DNA of 64,000 bases from Azospirillum thiophilum (GCF_001305595.1 NZ_CP012401.1:806001-870000), one strand, 5' to 3'. Counted from the stretch's first letter, positions 8,626 to 21,404 are shown. A program made the numbers and translations. The notes: a model not told the origin generated them from the letters alone.

Positions 8626-9213
8626 TCAGTTGCCGAACTCTCCGATCCACAGGCTGCCGTCGGATCGGATGACTCCGTATTCAAGGTAATGCGGTTTCCA
8701 ACTCTCATCTCCGTAGATCGGGCGGGAAAACACGAAGGTTCCGGAATTGGCGGTGCAATACCGTTCCATCGACCGGTACAGGTACCCCTGTTGACACCAC
8801 CCGCGATTCACTGTCCTGGCCTGCGGAAACAGATTGATGTCCAGACCGCCACCCATGGCATGGGCGATGAAGTGGCCCTTGTCGCACCCCGGATAGACGT
8901 CCTTTATCGATCCGCCCAGGAAGCCCTGCATGCGTGGCGCATCGCGCTTGCCGAGGGGCTTGCCGGAAAAGCCATAGACGACGACAAGCCGTTCCTCAGG
9001 CGTGCAGTCGAAGACATAGGTGAAACCGGGCTCCAAATCGATCCAATGGGGGGTGGATCGCCGGTTGGACCGTCCCGTGTACCGTGACACCCAAATCTGT
9101 TCCACGGCATCCAGAAACTGCTCTGCCTTTGCCCTTGGGCTCTTGCCCTTCAACCGCTTCATTATCCTCTGGTAATCGATTCTCCAGCTTCCAATCATGA
9201 TGGCTGCATCCAT
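8626..9213 (-). CDS. DNA/RNA non-specific endonuclease-like protein (toxin-type nuclease fold)
   Basis: The 195-aa product carries a nuclease core at about residues 105-165: 'CDKGHFIAHAMGGG' followed by 'DINLFPQARTVNRGW'. The Asp-Lys-Gly-His114 corresponds to the DRGH catalytic motif of NucA-type ββα-metal nucleases, and Asn127 falls where the metal-binding Asn occurs; the variant in which a distant Asn-Arg and 'W..YRSMERYC' follow is common in bacterial toxin tips. There is no signal peptide, no delivery domain and no recognisable immunity gene beside it. It lies convergent to ptsP, and its upstream DNA is clearly AT-richer than the surroundings, which suggests acquisition by transfer. No good ribosome site precedes ATG 9213 or ATG 9198. 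Family call good; role open. Confidence 0.7.
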   Translation of the reverse strand: MDAAIMIGSWRIDYQRIMKRLKGKSPRAKAEQFLDAVEQIWVSRYTGRSNRRSTPHWIDLEPGFTYVFDCTPEERLVVVYGFSGKPLGKRDAPRMQGFLGGSIKDVYPGCDKGHFIAHAMGGGLDINLFPQARTVNRGWCQQGYLYRSMERYCTANSGTFVFSRPIYGDESWKPHYLEYGVIRSDGSLWIGEFGN

Positions 9214-9627
9214 AAGATTGTTTGATACTGTAAATTTTTCGAGAGCCTTTCAAAAAACGAAGACTCTCACCGGGATTCTGGGAAAGATATTTTGCCCAAT
9301 TCAACAGGAAACCGGCGGCCGAAGTATTTCCAACGCCGATTCCAGGAAACTCCATACGTAATCGTATGATTGGCGATCACATCGCCCGCGCATGGTTTTG
9401 CAACCCGGCTGCGGATTCCGGCCGAGTGGCCGCGCGCCGCATAAGAACGGGTATCGGCATGCGGCCGCCCGCCCACTTGTCACGCCCGCATCCCCTGCCC
9501 CGCGGTCATTGCGGTTGCACCGCAGGGGCGGCATGTCGTACCCATTCCGCTTGCCGCATCCGTGCGGATGCCCCCGGCGCGCACGGCCTTTCGGCGTATG
9601 CGCAAGTTGCGAGCAGATGGCGAGCCC
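9214..9627. other. Gene-free spacer, AT-rich in its first half
   Basis: About 410 bp between the divergent nuclease gene and rodZ. Bases 9214-9330 are unusually AT-rich. On the minus strand, in a different frame from the nuclease, 9355-9230 reads as a short protein-like stretch (MEFPGIGVGNTSAAGFLL and onward) that could be a decayed N-terminal part of the nuclease gene, but nothing confirms this. The second half is GC-rich and should hold the rodZ promoter; I cannot place it securely. Confidence 0.4.
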
Positions 9628-10905
9628 ATGGCCAAGCGCAAGCTTTTCGACGATTTCGATCCGGCCCCGCCCGGCCCTTCCGTCTCCGACACCCTGCGCA
9701 CGACGCGCATGGCGCACGGGTACGACCTGCGCGACGTCGCGGCGATGCTGCGCATCCGCTACCCGTATCTGCTGGCCATCGAGGAAGGGCGGTTCGACGA
9801 GCTGCCGGGCAGCACCTACGCCATCGGTTTCCTACGCTCCTACGCGGAATGCCTCGGGCTCGACCCGGACGCCATCGCCGCCCGCTACAAGGAGGAGGCG
9901 GCCGGCACCGTCCGCCGCCAGGAACTCTATCTGCCGACCCCGGCCGCCGAAGGGCGCGCTTCGGGCGGGACGCTGCTGCTGGGCACGCTGGTGCTTGCCG
10001 GCATCGTCTATGGCGGCTGGTACTATCTGTCGGCCACCGACCGCTCGGTCGCCGATCTGGTGCCGACGCTGCCGGACCGGCTGGTCTCGCTGCTCGACGG
10101 CGTACCGGCCAAGCCGGCGGGCCAGACGGCCGACCAAACCGGTGCAGTCCAAACCGGTGCGGTCCAGCCGGGAGCCGAACCGGCGCCCGCGCCCGTGATC
10201 GCCTCCACCGCGACCACTCCGCCGCTTTCCGTTCCGCCGGCTTCCGTTCCGCCGGCCGCCTCCCCTGCCCCGGCGAGCCCCGCCCCGGCTTCGACCGCTC
10301 CGGCAACCTCGACCACCCTGGCCAAGCCGCCCCAGCCGGCGGCGGCGCCCAACGCCGCGACCGGCAAGCCGCCGCCGGTCGCCGCCACTCCGTCCCCCAT
10401 CCCCCCCGCGGCCGTGCCGCCCGCCAACGCCCCTTCGGCTGCCGTGCCGCCGGCCGCCGCGCCGGGGACCGTCACGGGGATTATCAACGTCCCGCCCCCG
10501 CCGGCCGAGGACGACGAGGACGCCTCCCCGCAGGATCCGACCCCGCTGAACGCCGCGGCCGCCCCGCCGGCGGCCCCGGCCGCTCCGGCGGCCACGGCCA
10601 CGGCCACGGCGGTGCCGGCCAACGGCAAGGTCTATGGCACGCTCAACACCAACGCGAAGCTGATCCTGAAGGCGACGCAGGAGAGCTGGCTGCAGGTCCG
10701 CGACGGCAACGAGATCGTCTTCACCCGGGTGCTGAAGCCGGGCGACACCTTCCGCGTGCCCGACAAGCCGAACGTGAAGATCCGCACCGGCAACGCCGGC
10801 GGCATCGTGGTGATGGCCGATGGCGGGGAAAGCCCGCCGCTCGGCTCCGTCGGGCAGGTGCTGCGCGACGTCGCCATCGACGCCCACGGGGCGGTCCGCC
10901 GCTAG
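9628..10905 (+). CDS. RodZ-like cytoskeletal helix-turn-helix membrane protein
   Basis: A 425-aa protein with the RodZ layout: a cytoplasmic helix-turn-helix domain at residues 15-90 ('LRTTRMAHGYDLRDVAAMLR', 'YLLAIEEGRFDELPG', 'AIGFLRSYAECLGLD'), one membrane helix at about 114-132, a long Pro/Ala-rich periplasmic linker (about 150-330) and a C-terminal DUF4115 β-domain (about 333-420; 'ATQESWLQVRDG', 'KPGDTFRVP'). RodZ anchors MreB filaments to the membrane and helps set cell shape. The downstream gene is ispG, as in E. coli, which supports the assignment. Start 9628 is chosen because the family begins at the HTH domain; a 22-residue extension to 9562 has no support. Confidence 0.85.
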   Translation: MAKRKLFDDFDPAPPGPSVSDTLRTTRMAHGYDLRDVAAMLRIRYPYLLAIEEGRFDELPGSTYAIGFLRSYAECLGLDPDAIAARYKEEAAGTVRRQELYLPTPAAEGRASGGTLLLGTLVLAGIVYGGWYYLSATDRSVADLVPTLPDRLVSLLDGVPAKPAGQTADQTGAVQTGAVQPGAEPAPAPVIASTATTPPLSVPPASVPPAASPAPASPAPASTAPATSTTLAKPPQPAAAPNAATGKPPPVAATPSPIPPAAVPPANAPSAAVPPAAAPGTVTGIINVPPPPAEDDEDASPQDPTPLNAAAAPPAAPAAPAATATATAVPANGKVYGTLNTNAKLILKATQESWLQVRDGNEIVFTRVLKPGDTFRVPDKPNVKIRTGNAGGIVVMADGGESPPLGSVGQVLRDVAIDAHGAVRR

Positions 10906-11090
10906 GCGGGGCGCGATCCCGGCAGGGCGCGATGCCGGGGCGCGCCAGCCATGCAATGGCGGCGTCCCTCCGATCCGCATCCCCCGGATGACTTGAATCC
11001 CGGCCGGCCGTCCGCACTTCTGGCCTGGGGCCGGCTGCGCTAGGATGCGCCCCAGTCCGGCACCGTTCCGCTGTCTTGAGGCTTCCCGAC

Positions 11091-12257
11091 ATGACCGTGC
11101 GCGCCTATCGCCAGATCCTTCGCCGCAAATCGCGCCAAATCCGCGTCGGCAACGTGCTCGTCGGCGGCGACGCGCCGATCTCGGTCCAGACCATGACCAA
11201 CACGCCGACCACCGACGTCAAGGCGACGGTCGAGCAGATCCAGGCGGCCGAGCGGGTCGGGGTGGACATCGTCCGCGTCTCCTGCCCCGACCGCGAGTCG
11301 GCGCTGGCACTGAAGGACATCGTGCGTCAGGTCAAGGTGCCGGTCGTCGCCGACATCCATTTCCACTACAAGCGCGCCATCGAGGCGGCGGAGAGCGGCG
11401 CCGCCTGCCTGCGCATCAATCCCGGCAACATCGGCTCGGCCGAGCGGGTGCGCGAGGTGGTGAAGGCGGCCAAGGACCATGGCTGTTCGATGCGCATCGG
11501 CGTCAATGCCGGCTCGCTGGAGCAGGATCTGCTGGAGAAATACGGCGAGCCCTGCCCGGAAGCCATGGTCGAGAGCGCGCTGACCCACGCGAAGATCCTG
11601 GAAGACAACGATTTCCGCGAGTTCAAGATCTCGGTGAAGGCGTCCGACGCCTTCCTGGCCGTCGCCGCCTACCAGGGGCTGGCCGACGCCTGCGACTACC
11701 CGCTGCACATCGGCATCACCGAGGCGGGCGGCCTGCGCGCCGGCACGGTGAAATCCTCCATCGGGCTCGGCATGCTGCTGTGGTCGGGCATCGGCGACAC
11801 GCTGCGCGTCTCGCTGTCGGCCGACCCGGCGGAAGAGGTCCTGGTCGGCTACGACATCCTGAAGTCGCTGGGGCTGCGCCGCCGCGGCGTCACCGTGATC
11901 TCCTGCCCCAGCTGCGCCCGCCAGAACTTCAACGTCATCAAGACGGTGGAGCTGCTGGAGCAGAAGCTGTCCCACATCACCACGCCGCTGACCCTGTCGG
12001 TGATCGGCTGCGTCGTGAACGGTCCCGGCGAGGCGCGCGAAACCGACATCGGCCTGACCGGCGGCGGCAACAACACCCATCAGGTCTATCTGTCGGGCGT
12101 CACCGACCACCGGCTGAAGGACCAGGACATCGTCCAGCATCTGGTCGGGCTGGTCGAGAAGAAGGCCGCCGAGATCGAGGCGGCGAAGGCGGCGGCAGAG
12201 GCTGCTGCGGAGAGCGCGCGGGAGAGCGAGCGAGACGTGGCGCCGGCCGCGGAGTAA
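11091..12257 (+). CDS. ispG: 4-hydroxy-3-methylbut-2-en-1-yl diphosphate synthase (flavodoxin) IspG
   Basis: IspG converts methylerythritol cyclodiphosphate to HMBPP, the penultimate step of the non-mevalonate isoprenoid pathway. The 388-aa length fits the short proteobacterial form. The N-terminal barrel shows '[12 protein letters not shown]' and '[14 protein letters not shown]'; the C-terminal domain holds the three [4Fe-4S] ligands Cys272 and Cys275 ([10 protein letters not shown]) and Cys307 ([10 protein letters not shown]), with the conserved Glu after it. ATG 11091 is preferred over 11076 because GAGG lies 9 nt upstream of it. The Ala/Glu-rich tail after residue 355 is lineage-specific. 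It is followed after 37 bp by hemA on the same strand. Confidence 0.96.
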   Translation: MTVRAYRQILRRKSRQIRVGNVLVGGDAPISVQTMTNTPTTDVKATVEQIQAAERVGVDIVRVSCPDRESALALKDIVRQVKVPVVADIHFHYKRAIEAAESGAACLRINPGNIGSAERVREVVKAAKDHGCSMRIGVNAGSLEQDLLEKYGEPCPEAMVESALTHAKILEDNDFREFKISVKASDAFLAVAAYQGLADACDYPLHIGITEAGGLRAGTVKSSIGLGMLLWSGIGDTLRVSLSADPAEEVLVGYDILKSLGLRRRGVTVISCPSCARQNFNVIKTVELLEQKLSHITTPLTLSVIGCVVNGPGEARETDIGLTGGGNNTHQVYLSGVTDHRLKDQDIVQHLVGLVEKKAAEIEAAKAAAEAAAESARESERDVAPAAE

Positions 12258-12294
12258 GCTGCACCGGAATTGGGCAGGAACAGCGACCAGCGGC

Positions 12295-13603
12295 GTGACC
12301 ACCACCTCCTATTTCGTCATCGGCGCCAGCCACCGGACCTGTTCCGGAGTCGTCCGCGACCGCCTGTCGACCGACGAGGCGGAGGTCGCGGGCATGCTGG
12401 ACCGGCTGCGCGCCGCCGGCGTGGGTCAGGCGGTGTGGCTCAGCACCTGCGACCGGGTCGAGGTTCAGGCGGTCCATGAGCGCCCGAACGAGGCGGCGCT
12501 GGCGGTGGCCGAGGCGATGGCCGAGCGGGCCGGGCTGGCGACCGCCGATCTGGCGCCGCAGCTCTACACCCGCACCGGGATCGACGCGGTGCGCCACCTG
12601 TTCGCGGTCGCCTGCTCGCTCGACAGCCAGATCGTCGGCGAGCCGCATATCCTGGGCCAGGTCAAGGCCGCCCACCGCAGCGCCGCCGCCGCCGGGCTGA
12701 CCGGGCCGGAACTGGAGGCGGTGCTGCAGGCCGCCTATGCCGCCGCCAAGCGGGTGCGCAGCGAGACGCCGATCGCCGAAGGGGCGACCTCGCTGGCCGC
12801 CGCCGCCGTGCAGGTGGCGCGCGACCTGCACGGCGACCTCGGGCGCTGCGGCGCCCTGCTGGTCGGCATGGGCGACATGGGCGCCCTGGTGCTGGAGGGT
12901 CTGCGCGATGCCGGGCTGCCGCGGCTGACGGTCGCGGCGCCGGTCGACCGGCGGGCGGAGGCGGCGGCGCGGCGGCTGAACGGGCATTTCGCCCCCTGGG
13001 CCGATCTGGAAGCGGCGATGACCGGCGCCGATATCCTGGTGACCGCGGCCGGGCTGGGGCGCTATATCCTGACGGCTCCGATGATGGAGGCGGTGCTGAA
13101 GCGCCGTCGCCGTCGGCCGGTCTTCGTGGTCGATGCCGCCATCCCGTCCGACGTCGATCCGGCGGTCGCCGGCATGGACGGCGCCTTCGTCTATGATCTG
13201 GCCGATCTGGAGCGGGTGGCGCTGCAGGGCCGCGTCGGGCGCGAGGCGGCGACCCAGGCGGCCTGGATGATCGTGGACGAGGCGGTGGGCGCCTTCGCCC
13301 GCGATCGCGCCGAACGGGCGGCGGTGCCGGCGGTGGCGGCGCTGCGCAGCCATTTCGAGACGGAGCGGCGGCGGCTGCTGGCCGGGCATGGCGATCTCGA
13401 CGCGGCGTCGGCGACGCGGCTGCTGGTCAACCGGCTGCTGCACGCCCCGTCGGAGGCGCTCCGGGCGCTGGCCGCCGACCGCAGCGGCGAGGGGCTGGCC
13501 GAACGGGCCGCGGCCGAACGGCTGATGTTCCGCCTGTTCGGCCTGGACAGGCCCACCGGCGGCACCGGCCTGGAACTGAGTGAACGGGATAAGGACGAGC
13601 GAC

Positions 13604-13629
<26 letters not shown>
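12295..13629 (+). CDS. hemA: Glutamyl-tRNA reductase
   Basis: GtrR reduces glutamyl-tRNA(Glu) with NADPH to glutamate-1-semialdehyde, the first step of the C5 route to tetrapyrroles. The 444-aa protein shows the family blocks: the catalytic domain with '[10 protein letters not shown]' (nucleophile Cys52), '[17 protein letters not shown]', a nucleotide-binding loop ([13 protein letters not shown]) near residue 190, '[11 protein letters not shown]' and a C-terminal dimerisation helix region. The usual TCNR motif reads TCDR here. The start is GTG 12295, the first residue that gives the family N-terminus. The gene ends 26 bp inside prfA, so the two are translationally linked. Most studied alphaproteobacteria make aminolevulinate with ALA synthase instead, so this gene is notable. 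Confidence 0.88.
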
Positions 13630-14689
<1,060 letters not shown>

Positions 14690-14708
14690 GCCTCCATATT
14701 TGGACGCT

Positions 14709-15092
14709 TCAATCTCCCTCTCCCGCCAAAGGCGGGGGAGGGTCGGGGAGGGGGCCGAGCACTTCCCAGATCATGCGCGCCACTCCGTCGGGATTGTTCA
14801 GCACATCGGTGTTCCAAAATCGCAGCACTCGCCAGCCGGCAGCCATCATCCGCCGATCGCGTGCGGCATCGTACAGGGACTCCGCGTGCTGTCCGCCATC
14901 CGCTTCGACGACCAGCTTCGCTTCGATGCATGCGAAATCGGCGATATAGGGCGGAATGGGATGCTGGCGCCGGAAGTACCACCCGCCGATCTGGCGGCGG
15001 CGCAACAGGCTCCAGAGTTTGCGTTCGGCATCGGTGGGAATGCGGCGCATGCCGCGGGCTTGGGTGAGCGCGGTTTTCTTGGCACGTGGCAT
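14709..15092 (-). CDS. DUF559 family putative endonuclease
   Basis: A 127-aa DUF559 protein, related to the very-short-patch-repair endonuclease fold. Conserved features are the N-terminal 'TDAERKLWSLLRRRQIGG', 'FRRQHPIPPYIADFACIE' and the core 'KLVVEADGGQH', which supply the expected acidic metal ligands (Asp52, Glu63, Asp65) and His69, and the tail 'GWRVLRFWNTDVLNNPDGV'. The biological role of DUF559 proteins is not established. The gene lies on the opposite strand inside the prfA–prmC pair, with hairpin repeats on both sides; its last 16 residues (PLPDPPPPLAGEGD region) are encoded by the left repeat, so the natural C-terminus was probably replaced on insertion. Confidence 0.85.
   Translation of the reverse strand: MPRAKKTALTQARGMRRIPTDAERKLWSLLRRRQIGGWYFRRQHPIPPYIADFACIEAKLVVEADGGQHAESLYDAARDRRMMAAGWRVLRFWNTDVLNNPDGVARMIWEVLGPLPDPPPPLAGEGD
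14715..14755. repeat. Dispersed hairpin repeat arm, left of DUF559 gene
   Basis: A CCCTCTCCCGCC/GGCGGGGGAGGG hairpin followed by TCGGGGAGGGGG. It matches the second hairpin of the two-hairpin element at 36816-36941 and its relatives. It also encodes the last residues of the DUF559 protein on the minus strand. Confidence 0.8.
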
Positions 15093-15108
15093 TGGTTTGT
15101 CGACGTTC

Positions 15109-15207
15109 GCCCCCTCCCTAACCCTCCCCCGCTCTCAGCGGACCTACGGTCCGCCTGTCGCGTCAGCACAAAGCACAGCTTTGTGCGAGAGCTTCGCGGG
15201 AGAGGGG
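15109..15207. repeat. Dispersed hairpin repeat arm, right of DUF559 gene
   Basis: Begins with CCCCCTCCCTAACCCTCCCC and ends with CGCGGGAGAGGGG, so its outer arms pair. The enlarged loop contains two further perfect hairpins: GCGGACC/GGTCCGC near 15138-15154 and GCACAAAGC/GCTTTGTGC at 15166-15186. It is in inverted orientation relative to the left arm. Confidence 0.8.
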
Positions 15208-15254
15208 ATCTAGCGCAAGTTTGACCACATATGTGTGGTTGAGGAAGATGAAGA

Positions 15255-16115
15255 ATGGTCGCATCCATGACTCTCCGCACCCTGCGCGCACAGGCCGAGG
15301 CGCGGCTGCGCGACGCCGGCATCGACACGCCGGAGCTCGACGCCCGCTATCTGCTGGAACATGCGCTGACCCTCACCCGCACCGATTTCGTTACGAAAGC
15401 GGAACAAATCATCCCGGACGATGCCGCCGCCCGCGCGCTGGCGCTGGTCGAGCGCCGCGCCGCGCGGGAGCCGGTCGGCCGCATCCTCGGCCATCGCGAG
15501 TTCTGGACCATCGACCTCGCCCTCAACCCCGACACGCTGGAGCCGCGGCCCGACACAGAGACGGTGGTGGAGGCGGTGCTGGCCGCCATTCCCGACCGGA
15601 AGGCGCCCTTGCGCCTGCTCGATCTCGGAACCGGAACGGGCTGCATCCTGCTGGCGCTGCTGTCGGAACTGCCGAACGCCGGCGGTCTCGGCATCGATCT
15701 CAGCCCGCTGGCGGTCGAGGCGGCGGCCGGCAACGCCGCCCGCAACGGGCTGGCCGGGCGCGTCCGCTTCCAGACCGGCGATTGGGCCACCGGCATCGCC
15801 GACCGGTTCGACATCGTCGTCTCGAATCCCCCCTACATCCCCAGCGCCGACATCGCCGCGCTGGAGCCGGAGGTGCGGGACCACGACCCGCTCCGCGCGC
15901 TGGACGGCGGGCCGGACGGGCTGGAGCCCTACCGGATCATCGCCGCCGAACTGCCGCGCCTGCTGGTCCCCGGCGGGCTGGCCGCCTTCGAGGTCGGGCA
16001 GGGACAGGCGGAACAGGTGGCGGCGCTGGTCGAGGCGCAGGGTCTGGCGGAAACCGCGATCCTGTGTGACCTGGGGGGGATAAAACGCTGCGTCCGGGCG
16101 CGAAACGGCCTCTAA
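15255..16115 (+). CDS. prmC: Release factor glutamine methyltransferase PrmC (HemK)
   Basis: PrmC methylates the glutamine of the GGQ motif in RF1 and RF2. The 286-aa protein has the N-terminal five-helix substrate domain (residues 1-95, 'ELDARYLLEHAL', 'REPVGRILGHREFW'), SAM-binding motif I (LLDLGTGTGCILLALL) and the catalytic NPPY motif at 191-194. GAGGAAG lies about 10 nt before ATG 15255; an ATG at 15267 is possible. In most alphaproteobacteria it follows prfA directly; here 565 bp with a DUF559 gene and repeats separate them, so prmC must either be read through the hairpins or have its own promoter. Confidence 0.95.
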   Translation: MVASMTLRTLRAQAEARLRDAGIDTPELDARYLLEHALTLTRTDFVTKAEQIIPDDAAARALALVERRAAREPVGRILGHREFWTIDLALNPDTLEPRPDTETVVEAVLAAIPDRKAPLRLLDLGTGTGCILLALLSELPNAGGLGIDLSPLAVEAAAGNAARNGLAGRVRFQTGDWATGIADRFDIVVSNPPYIPSADIAALEPEVRDHDPLRALDGGPDGLEPYRIIAAELPRLLVPGGLAAFEVGQGQAEQVAALVEAQGLAETAILCDLGGIKRCVRARNGL

Positions 16116-16397
16116 GCCGGCAGCCGGCCAAAAAAACGGTTGGATCGGCGGGCTTAGCCGGGTAGTGTGCGGTACACGACCGCGAACCTACGGCCTGCGG
16201 AGCATGATTCTCGGATGGTTTTCTGCCGAGCGCTGACCGCCATGGCCCGCCGCACGCGTTGCGGACGCGTCGTTTGAACCCCGTGAGCGACCCATGGAAA
16301 CCGTCCATGGCAGGCTCGGTGGCCGGGCCGGTTGGCCGGATGGCCGCCGCAGCGTTCCGGGGGTTGCGCTTCTCTTGCATGGGGCCTTAAGAGCCGA

Positions 16398-16832
16398 ATG
16401 AGACAGGGACCGAACTCCAGGCGTTCGCGTGGTCGTGGCAGCAGCAGCGGCGGCGTGAGCAGTGGCGGCGGCGGCGGTGGGGGCGGCGGTGCCGGCCGGC
16501 GCCAGAATGTTCCGCTGCGTCACCAGACCTTCGACAGCAACGGCCCCGACGTCCGCATCCGCGGCAACGCGTGGCAGGTGCAGGAGAAATATCAGGCTCT
16601 GGCCCGCGATGCGATGTCGTCCGGCGACCGGGTGCAGGCGGAAAACTACCTGCAGCATGCGGAACATTACCTCCGCATCATCAACCAGATCCAGGAATCG
16701 GAAAACCGCCAGCGCGGCGGCCAGCCCGTCAACGGCCACGGCCACCAGCCGCAAGGCTCGTCGCTGTCCGGCGACGACGACGAGTCCGAGGACGAGACCG
16801 ACGGCGAGGAACGGGCGGCCGTCAACGCCTGA
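16398..16832 (+). CDS. DUF4167 domain-containing protein
   Basis: A 144-aa protein of the DUF4167 family, restricted to alphaproteobacteria and usually placed near prfA, prmC and clpB, as here. The N-terminus is a low-complexity Arg/Ser/Gly tract with ten Gly in a row, suggesting nucleic-acid contact. The conserved domain is 'FDSNGPDVRIRGNAWQ', 'EKYQALARDAMSSGDRV' and 'ENYLQHAEHYLRIINQ' (about residues 42-95). The tail is highly acidic. The role is unknown; some annotators suggest RNA association. ATG 16398 gives the family-typical basic start; an upstream extension is not supported. Confidence 0.9.
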   Translation: MRQGPNSRRSRGRGSSSGGVSSGGGGGGGGGAGRRQNVPLRHQTFDSNGPDVRIRGNAWQVQEKYQALARDAMSSGDRVQAENYLQHAEHYLRIINQIQESENRQRGGQPVNGHGHQPQGSSLSGDDDESEDETDGEERAAVNA

Positions 16833-16898
16833 TTTTGAGCCTGAGGCCAGGGCCTGACCCCAGGCCTCCGGCCGCTTCGGCACTCAGTCCGACGGCGA

Positions 16899-17663
16899 TC
16901 AGTCCAACGGCGTGACCGGGTCGCCCACCGCGATCCGGCCGCCGCCGGTGACGCGGGCGCGCAGCAGGATCTGGCTGTGGCCATAGCCGCGGTCCATGAT
17001 CGTCGGCAGGCTGAGGTCGGCGACGCCGCTGTCCGGGTTGACATCGTTGCCGGGCGTGCAGTCCAGCGCCTCCACCACCTCCAGCACCGCACCGCCCACA
17101 CTCAGCTTACGGCCGATCCAGCCGCGCTCCGCCCACGGGTCGAGGCCGTCCAGCAGCAGGTTGGCGCGCAGGCGGCGCGGGTCGACCGGCTGCTTGGCGA
17201 TCCGCTCCTCAACGTCGCGCAGGCTGGCGAGGTTCAGCAGGGTGACCGACGGTTCCTCGCAATCGCCGAAGGCGCCGTGCGTCGCCTCGACCAGCCGGGG
17301 CATGCCGGGGACGATCCCGGCCAGATAGGCGGCGAAGAACTGCTCCAGCAGGGTGCGCCCCATCGGCTGGTCCAGCCGGCCGCGCGACACCTGCCTGCCA
17401 CCGCGCCGCACCACCAGAGCCCGCGTCTCCTCGTCGAACTCGGTCTGCAGGGCCGCCAGCCTTTCGCTGCGGTCGAGCGTGAAGAAGTCCGACGGCAGGC
17501 GCCAGCCCTCCGTCTCGGCATCCAGCGCGGCCGGGCCATGCAGCAGCCCATAGCGGCGGTCGAGCGGGATGGCCTGCCCGGCGGTCAGATCGGTGGCGGG
17601 AAGGTCCTGGCCGCTCATGCCCTTGACGGGATAGCGGCGGATGGCGGCGAGTGTGGTTTCCAT
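16899..17663 (-). CDS. MOSC domain protein (molybdenum cofactor sulfurase C-terminal type)
   Basis: A 254-aa protein with an N-terminal β-barrel (MOSC_N; 'IRRYPVKGMSGQDL' and 'IPLDRRYGLLH') and a C-terminal MOSC domain (from about residue 110) whose conserved cysteine lies in 'EALDCTPGNDVNPDSG'. Such proteins bind or transfer molybdenum cofactor or sulfur, and some form part of reductases of N-hydroxylated compounds; the substrate here is unknown. ATG 17663 is preferred, because the only longer start is TTG 17675. It reads towards DUF4167 and may share an operon with the NUDIX gene upstream, from which it is separated by about 110 bp. Confidence 0.88.
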   Translation of the reverse strand: METTLAAIRRYPVKGMSGQDLPATDLTAGQAIPLDRRYGLLHGPAALDAETEGWRLPSDFFTLDRSERLAALQTEFDEETRALVVRRGGRQVSRGRLDQPMGRTLLEQFFAAYLAGIVPGMPRLVEATHGAFGDCEEPSVTLLNLASLRDVEERIAKQPVDPRRLRANLLLDGLDPWAERGWIGRKLSVGGAVLEVVEALDCTPGNDVNPDSGVADLSLPTIMDRGYGHSQILLRARVTGGGRIAVGDPVTPLD

Positions 17664-17774
17664 TGCACTGCACAATGAGAGGGGCGGAGCATCCCTGTCA
17701 ACCGATGCGGTGCCTGTTTTTCATGCTGCGGCTTCGGCAAGGCAGGCTCCGCTCCGCCGATTGATCTGGTGCCG

Positions 17775-18329
17775 CTACCAGCGTTCGGCGATGGGCCGCC
17801 GCCCGAGAAATTCCTCCAGCCGCCGCCCGGTGGCCGGCGACAGCCCCGCCGGCAGCCGGTCGAGCGGGAAGAAGCGCGCCTCCAGGATCTCCACCCCGTC
17901 GGGTTTCACGGCCCCGCGCCAGCCCGTCATGACGAAGACCGCCACATGGTCGCTGGCGCCGTTGCGGAAGCGGGCATAGATGCCAAGCGGCTGGGCGGGA
18001 CGGTCGGCGACCAGCCCCGCCTCCTCCCGCAGCTCGCGCATCGCCGCGTCGGCCAGCGTTTCCCCCCGGCCGACGCCGCCGCCCGGCAGATGCCAGCCTT
18101 CGACATAGCTGTGCCGGATCAGCAGGACGCGCGGCCCGGCCGGGTCGGACCGGTCGACGACGATCGCCCGCACCCCCATGGTCAGCGGCCGCGCCACCCG
18201 GTGCCACGCCCCGCGCAGAAGCCAGGCGAGCCGCAGCAGCCGGGCCAGCATGGTCCGGGGAACCGGCCGGGCGTCGGGCTCGGCGTCGGGCTCGGCATCG
18301 GTGCGGGACCTGGTGGCGATGTCGGTCAT
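17775..18329 (-). CDS. NUDIX hydrolase
   Basis: A 184-aa protein with a complete Nudix box, [21 protein letters not shown], in the middle; all catalytic glutamates are present. NUDIX enzymes hydrolyse nucleoside diphosphates linked to another group, and the substrate cannot be told from sequence. Before the domain is a basic, hydrophobic helix ([18 protein letters not shown]) that may touch the membrane. ATG 18329 is selected; the open frame extends 70 codons further without any similarity. It diverges from clpB. Confidence 0.88.
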   Translation of the reverse strand: MTDIATRSRTDAEPDAEPDARPVPRTMLARLLRLAWLLRGAWHRVARPLTMGVRAIVVDRSDPAGPRVLLIRHSYVEGWHLPGGGVGRGETLADAAMRELREEAGLVADRPAQPLGIYARFRNGASDHVAVFVMTGWRGAVKPDGVEILEARFFPLDRLPAGLSPATGRRLEEFLGRRPIAERW

Positions 18330-18524
18330 GAGGGAATCCGGGGCGGCGGCCGCTATATGGTCGGTCGGCCGGCAGTCTAGCCGCGGCCCACGGGGACCGG
18401 ATAGGGGGCAATCGGCTGGCCGCGCCCTACCCCTTTTTCCCAGTCCTAGGCGCTCCGGCGGAGGGAGGCGCGTTGGAGTTTCCTGCCCGATACCCTTTCC
18501 GCGCCGATGGTCTTGTCCAATGGT

Positions 18525-18552
18525 CTTGCATGGCCTCAAGCCCTGCCTACAT
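18525..18552 (+). promoter_or_regulatory. Candidate RpoH (sigma-32) heat-shock promoter of clpB
   Basis: CTTG at 18525-18528, a 17-nt spacer and CCTACAT at 18546-18552 fit the alphaproteobacterial heat-shock consensus CTTG-N17/18-CYTATNT with one mismatch. It would give a leader of roughly 80 nt before the clpB start codon. Confidence 0.6.
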
Positions 18553-18642
18553 CTCCGGCAGCATCCTTGCGGATCGCACTGTCATGTGGATCAAGTCGAC
18601 CGGGCTGCCTCGCGGACGGTCGGCGGAGATGGGGGAAGCATC

Positions 18643-21246
<2,604 letters not shown>

Positions 21247-21269
21247 CGACAGGACGGCTTTGACGCCGC

Positions 21270-21304
21270 AAGGCCCTCCCCCCACCACGGGGGAGGGCCT
21301 TTTG
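21270..21304 (+). terminator. Rho-independent terminator after clpB
   Basis: AAGGCCCTCCCCC, a short ACCA-type loop, GGGGGAGGGCC, then TTTT; 23 bp after the clpB stop codon. Confidence 0.85.
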
Positions 21305-21404
21305 CGTTCCGGCGGGAGAGGGCGGACGGTGCCCGCCGGCGCATGGCTCTGATGAGTTAGATACGGGTTTGTCGGGCCGCCGAACTGTGCGTATGATCGG
21401 CCTC

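Noticed and set aside
4989..8708. Open frame of over 1,200 codons on the minus strand opposite lysC–ptsP
   Set aside because: It is the shadow of highly GC-rich real genes: its product is Arg/His/Ala/Gln-rich with no family motif, and the plus-strand genes have complete domains.
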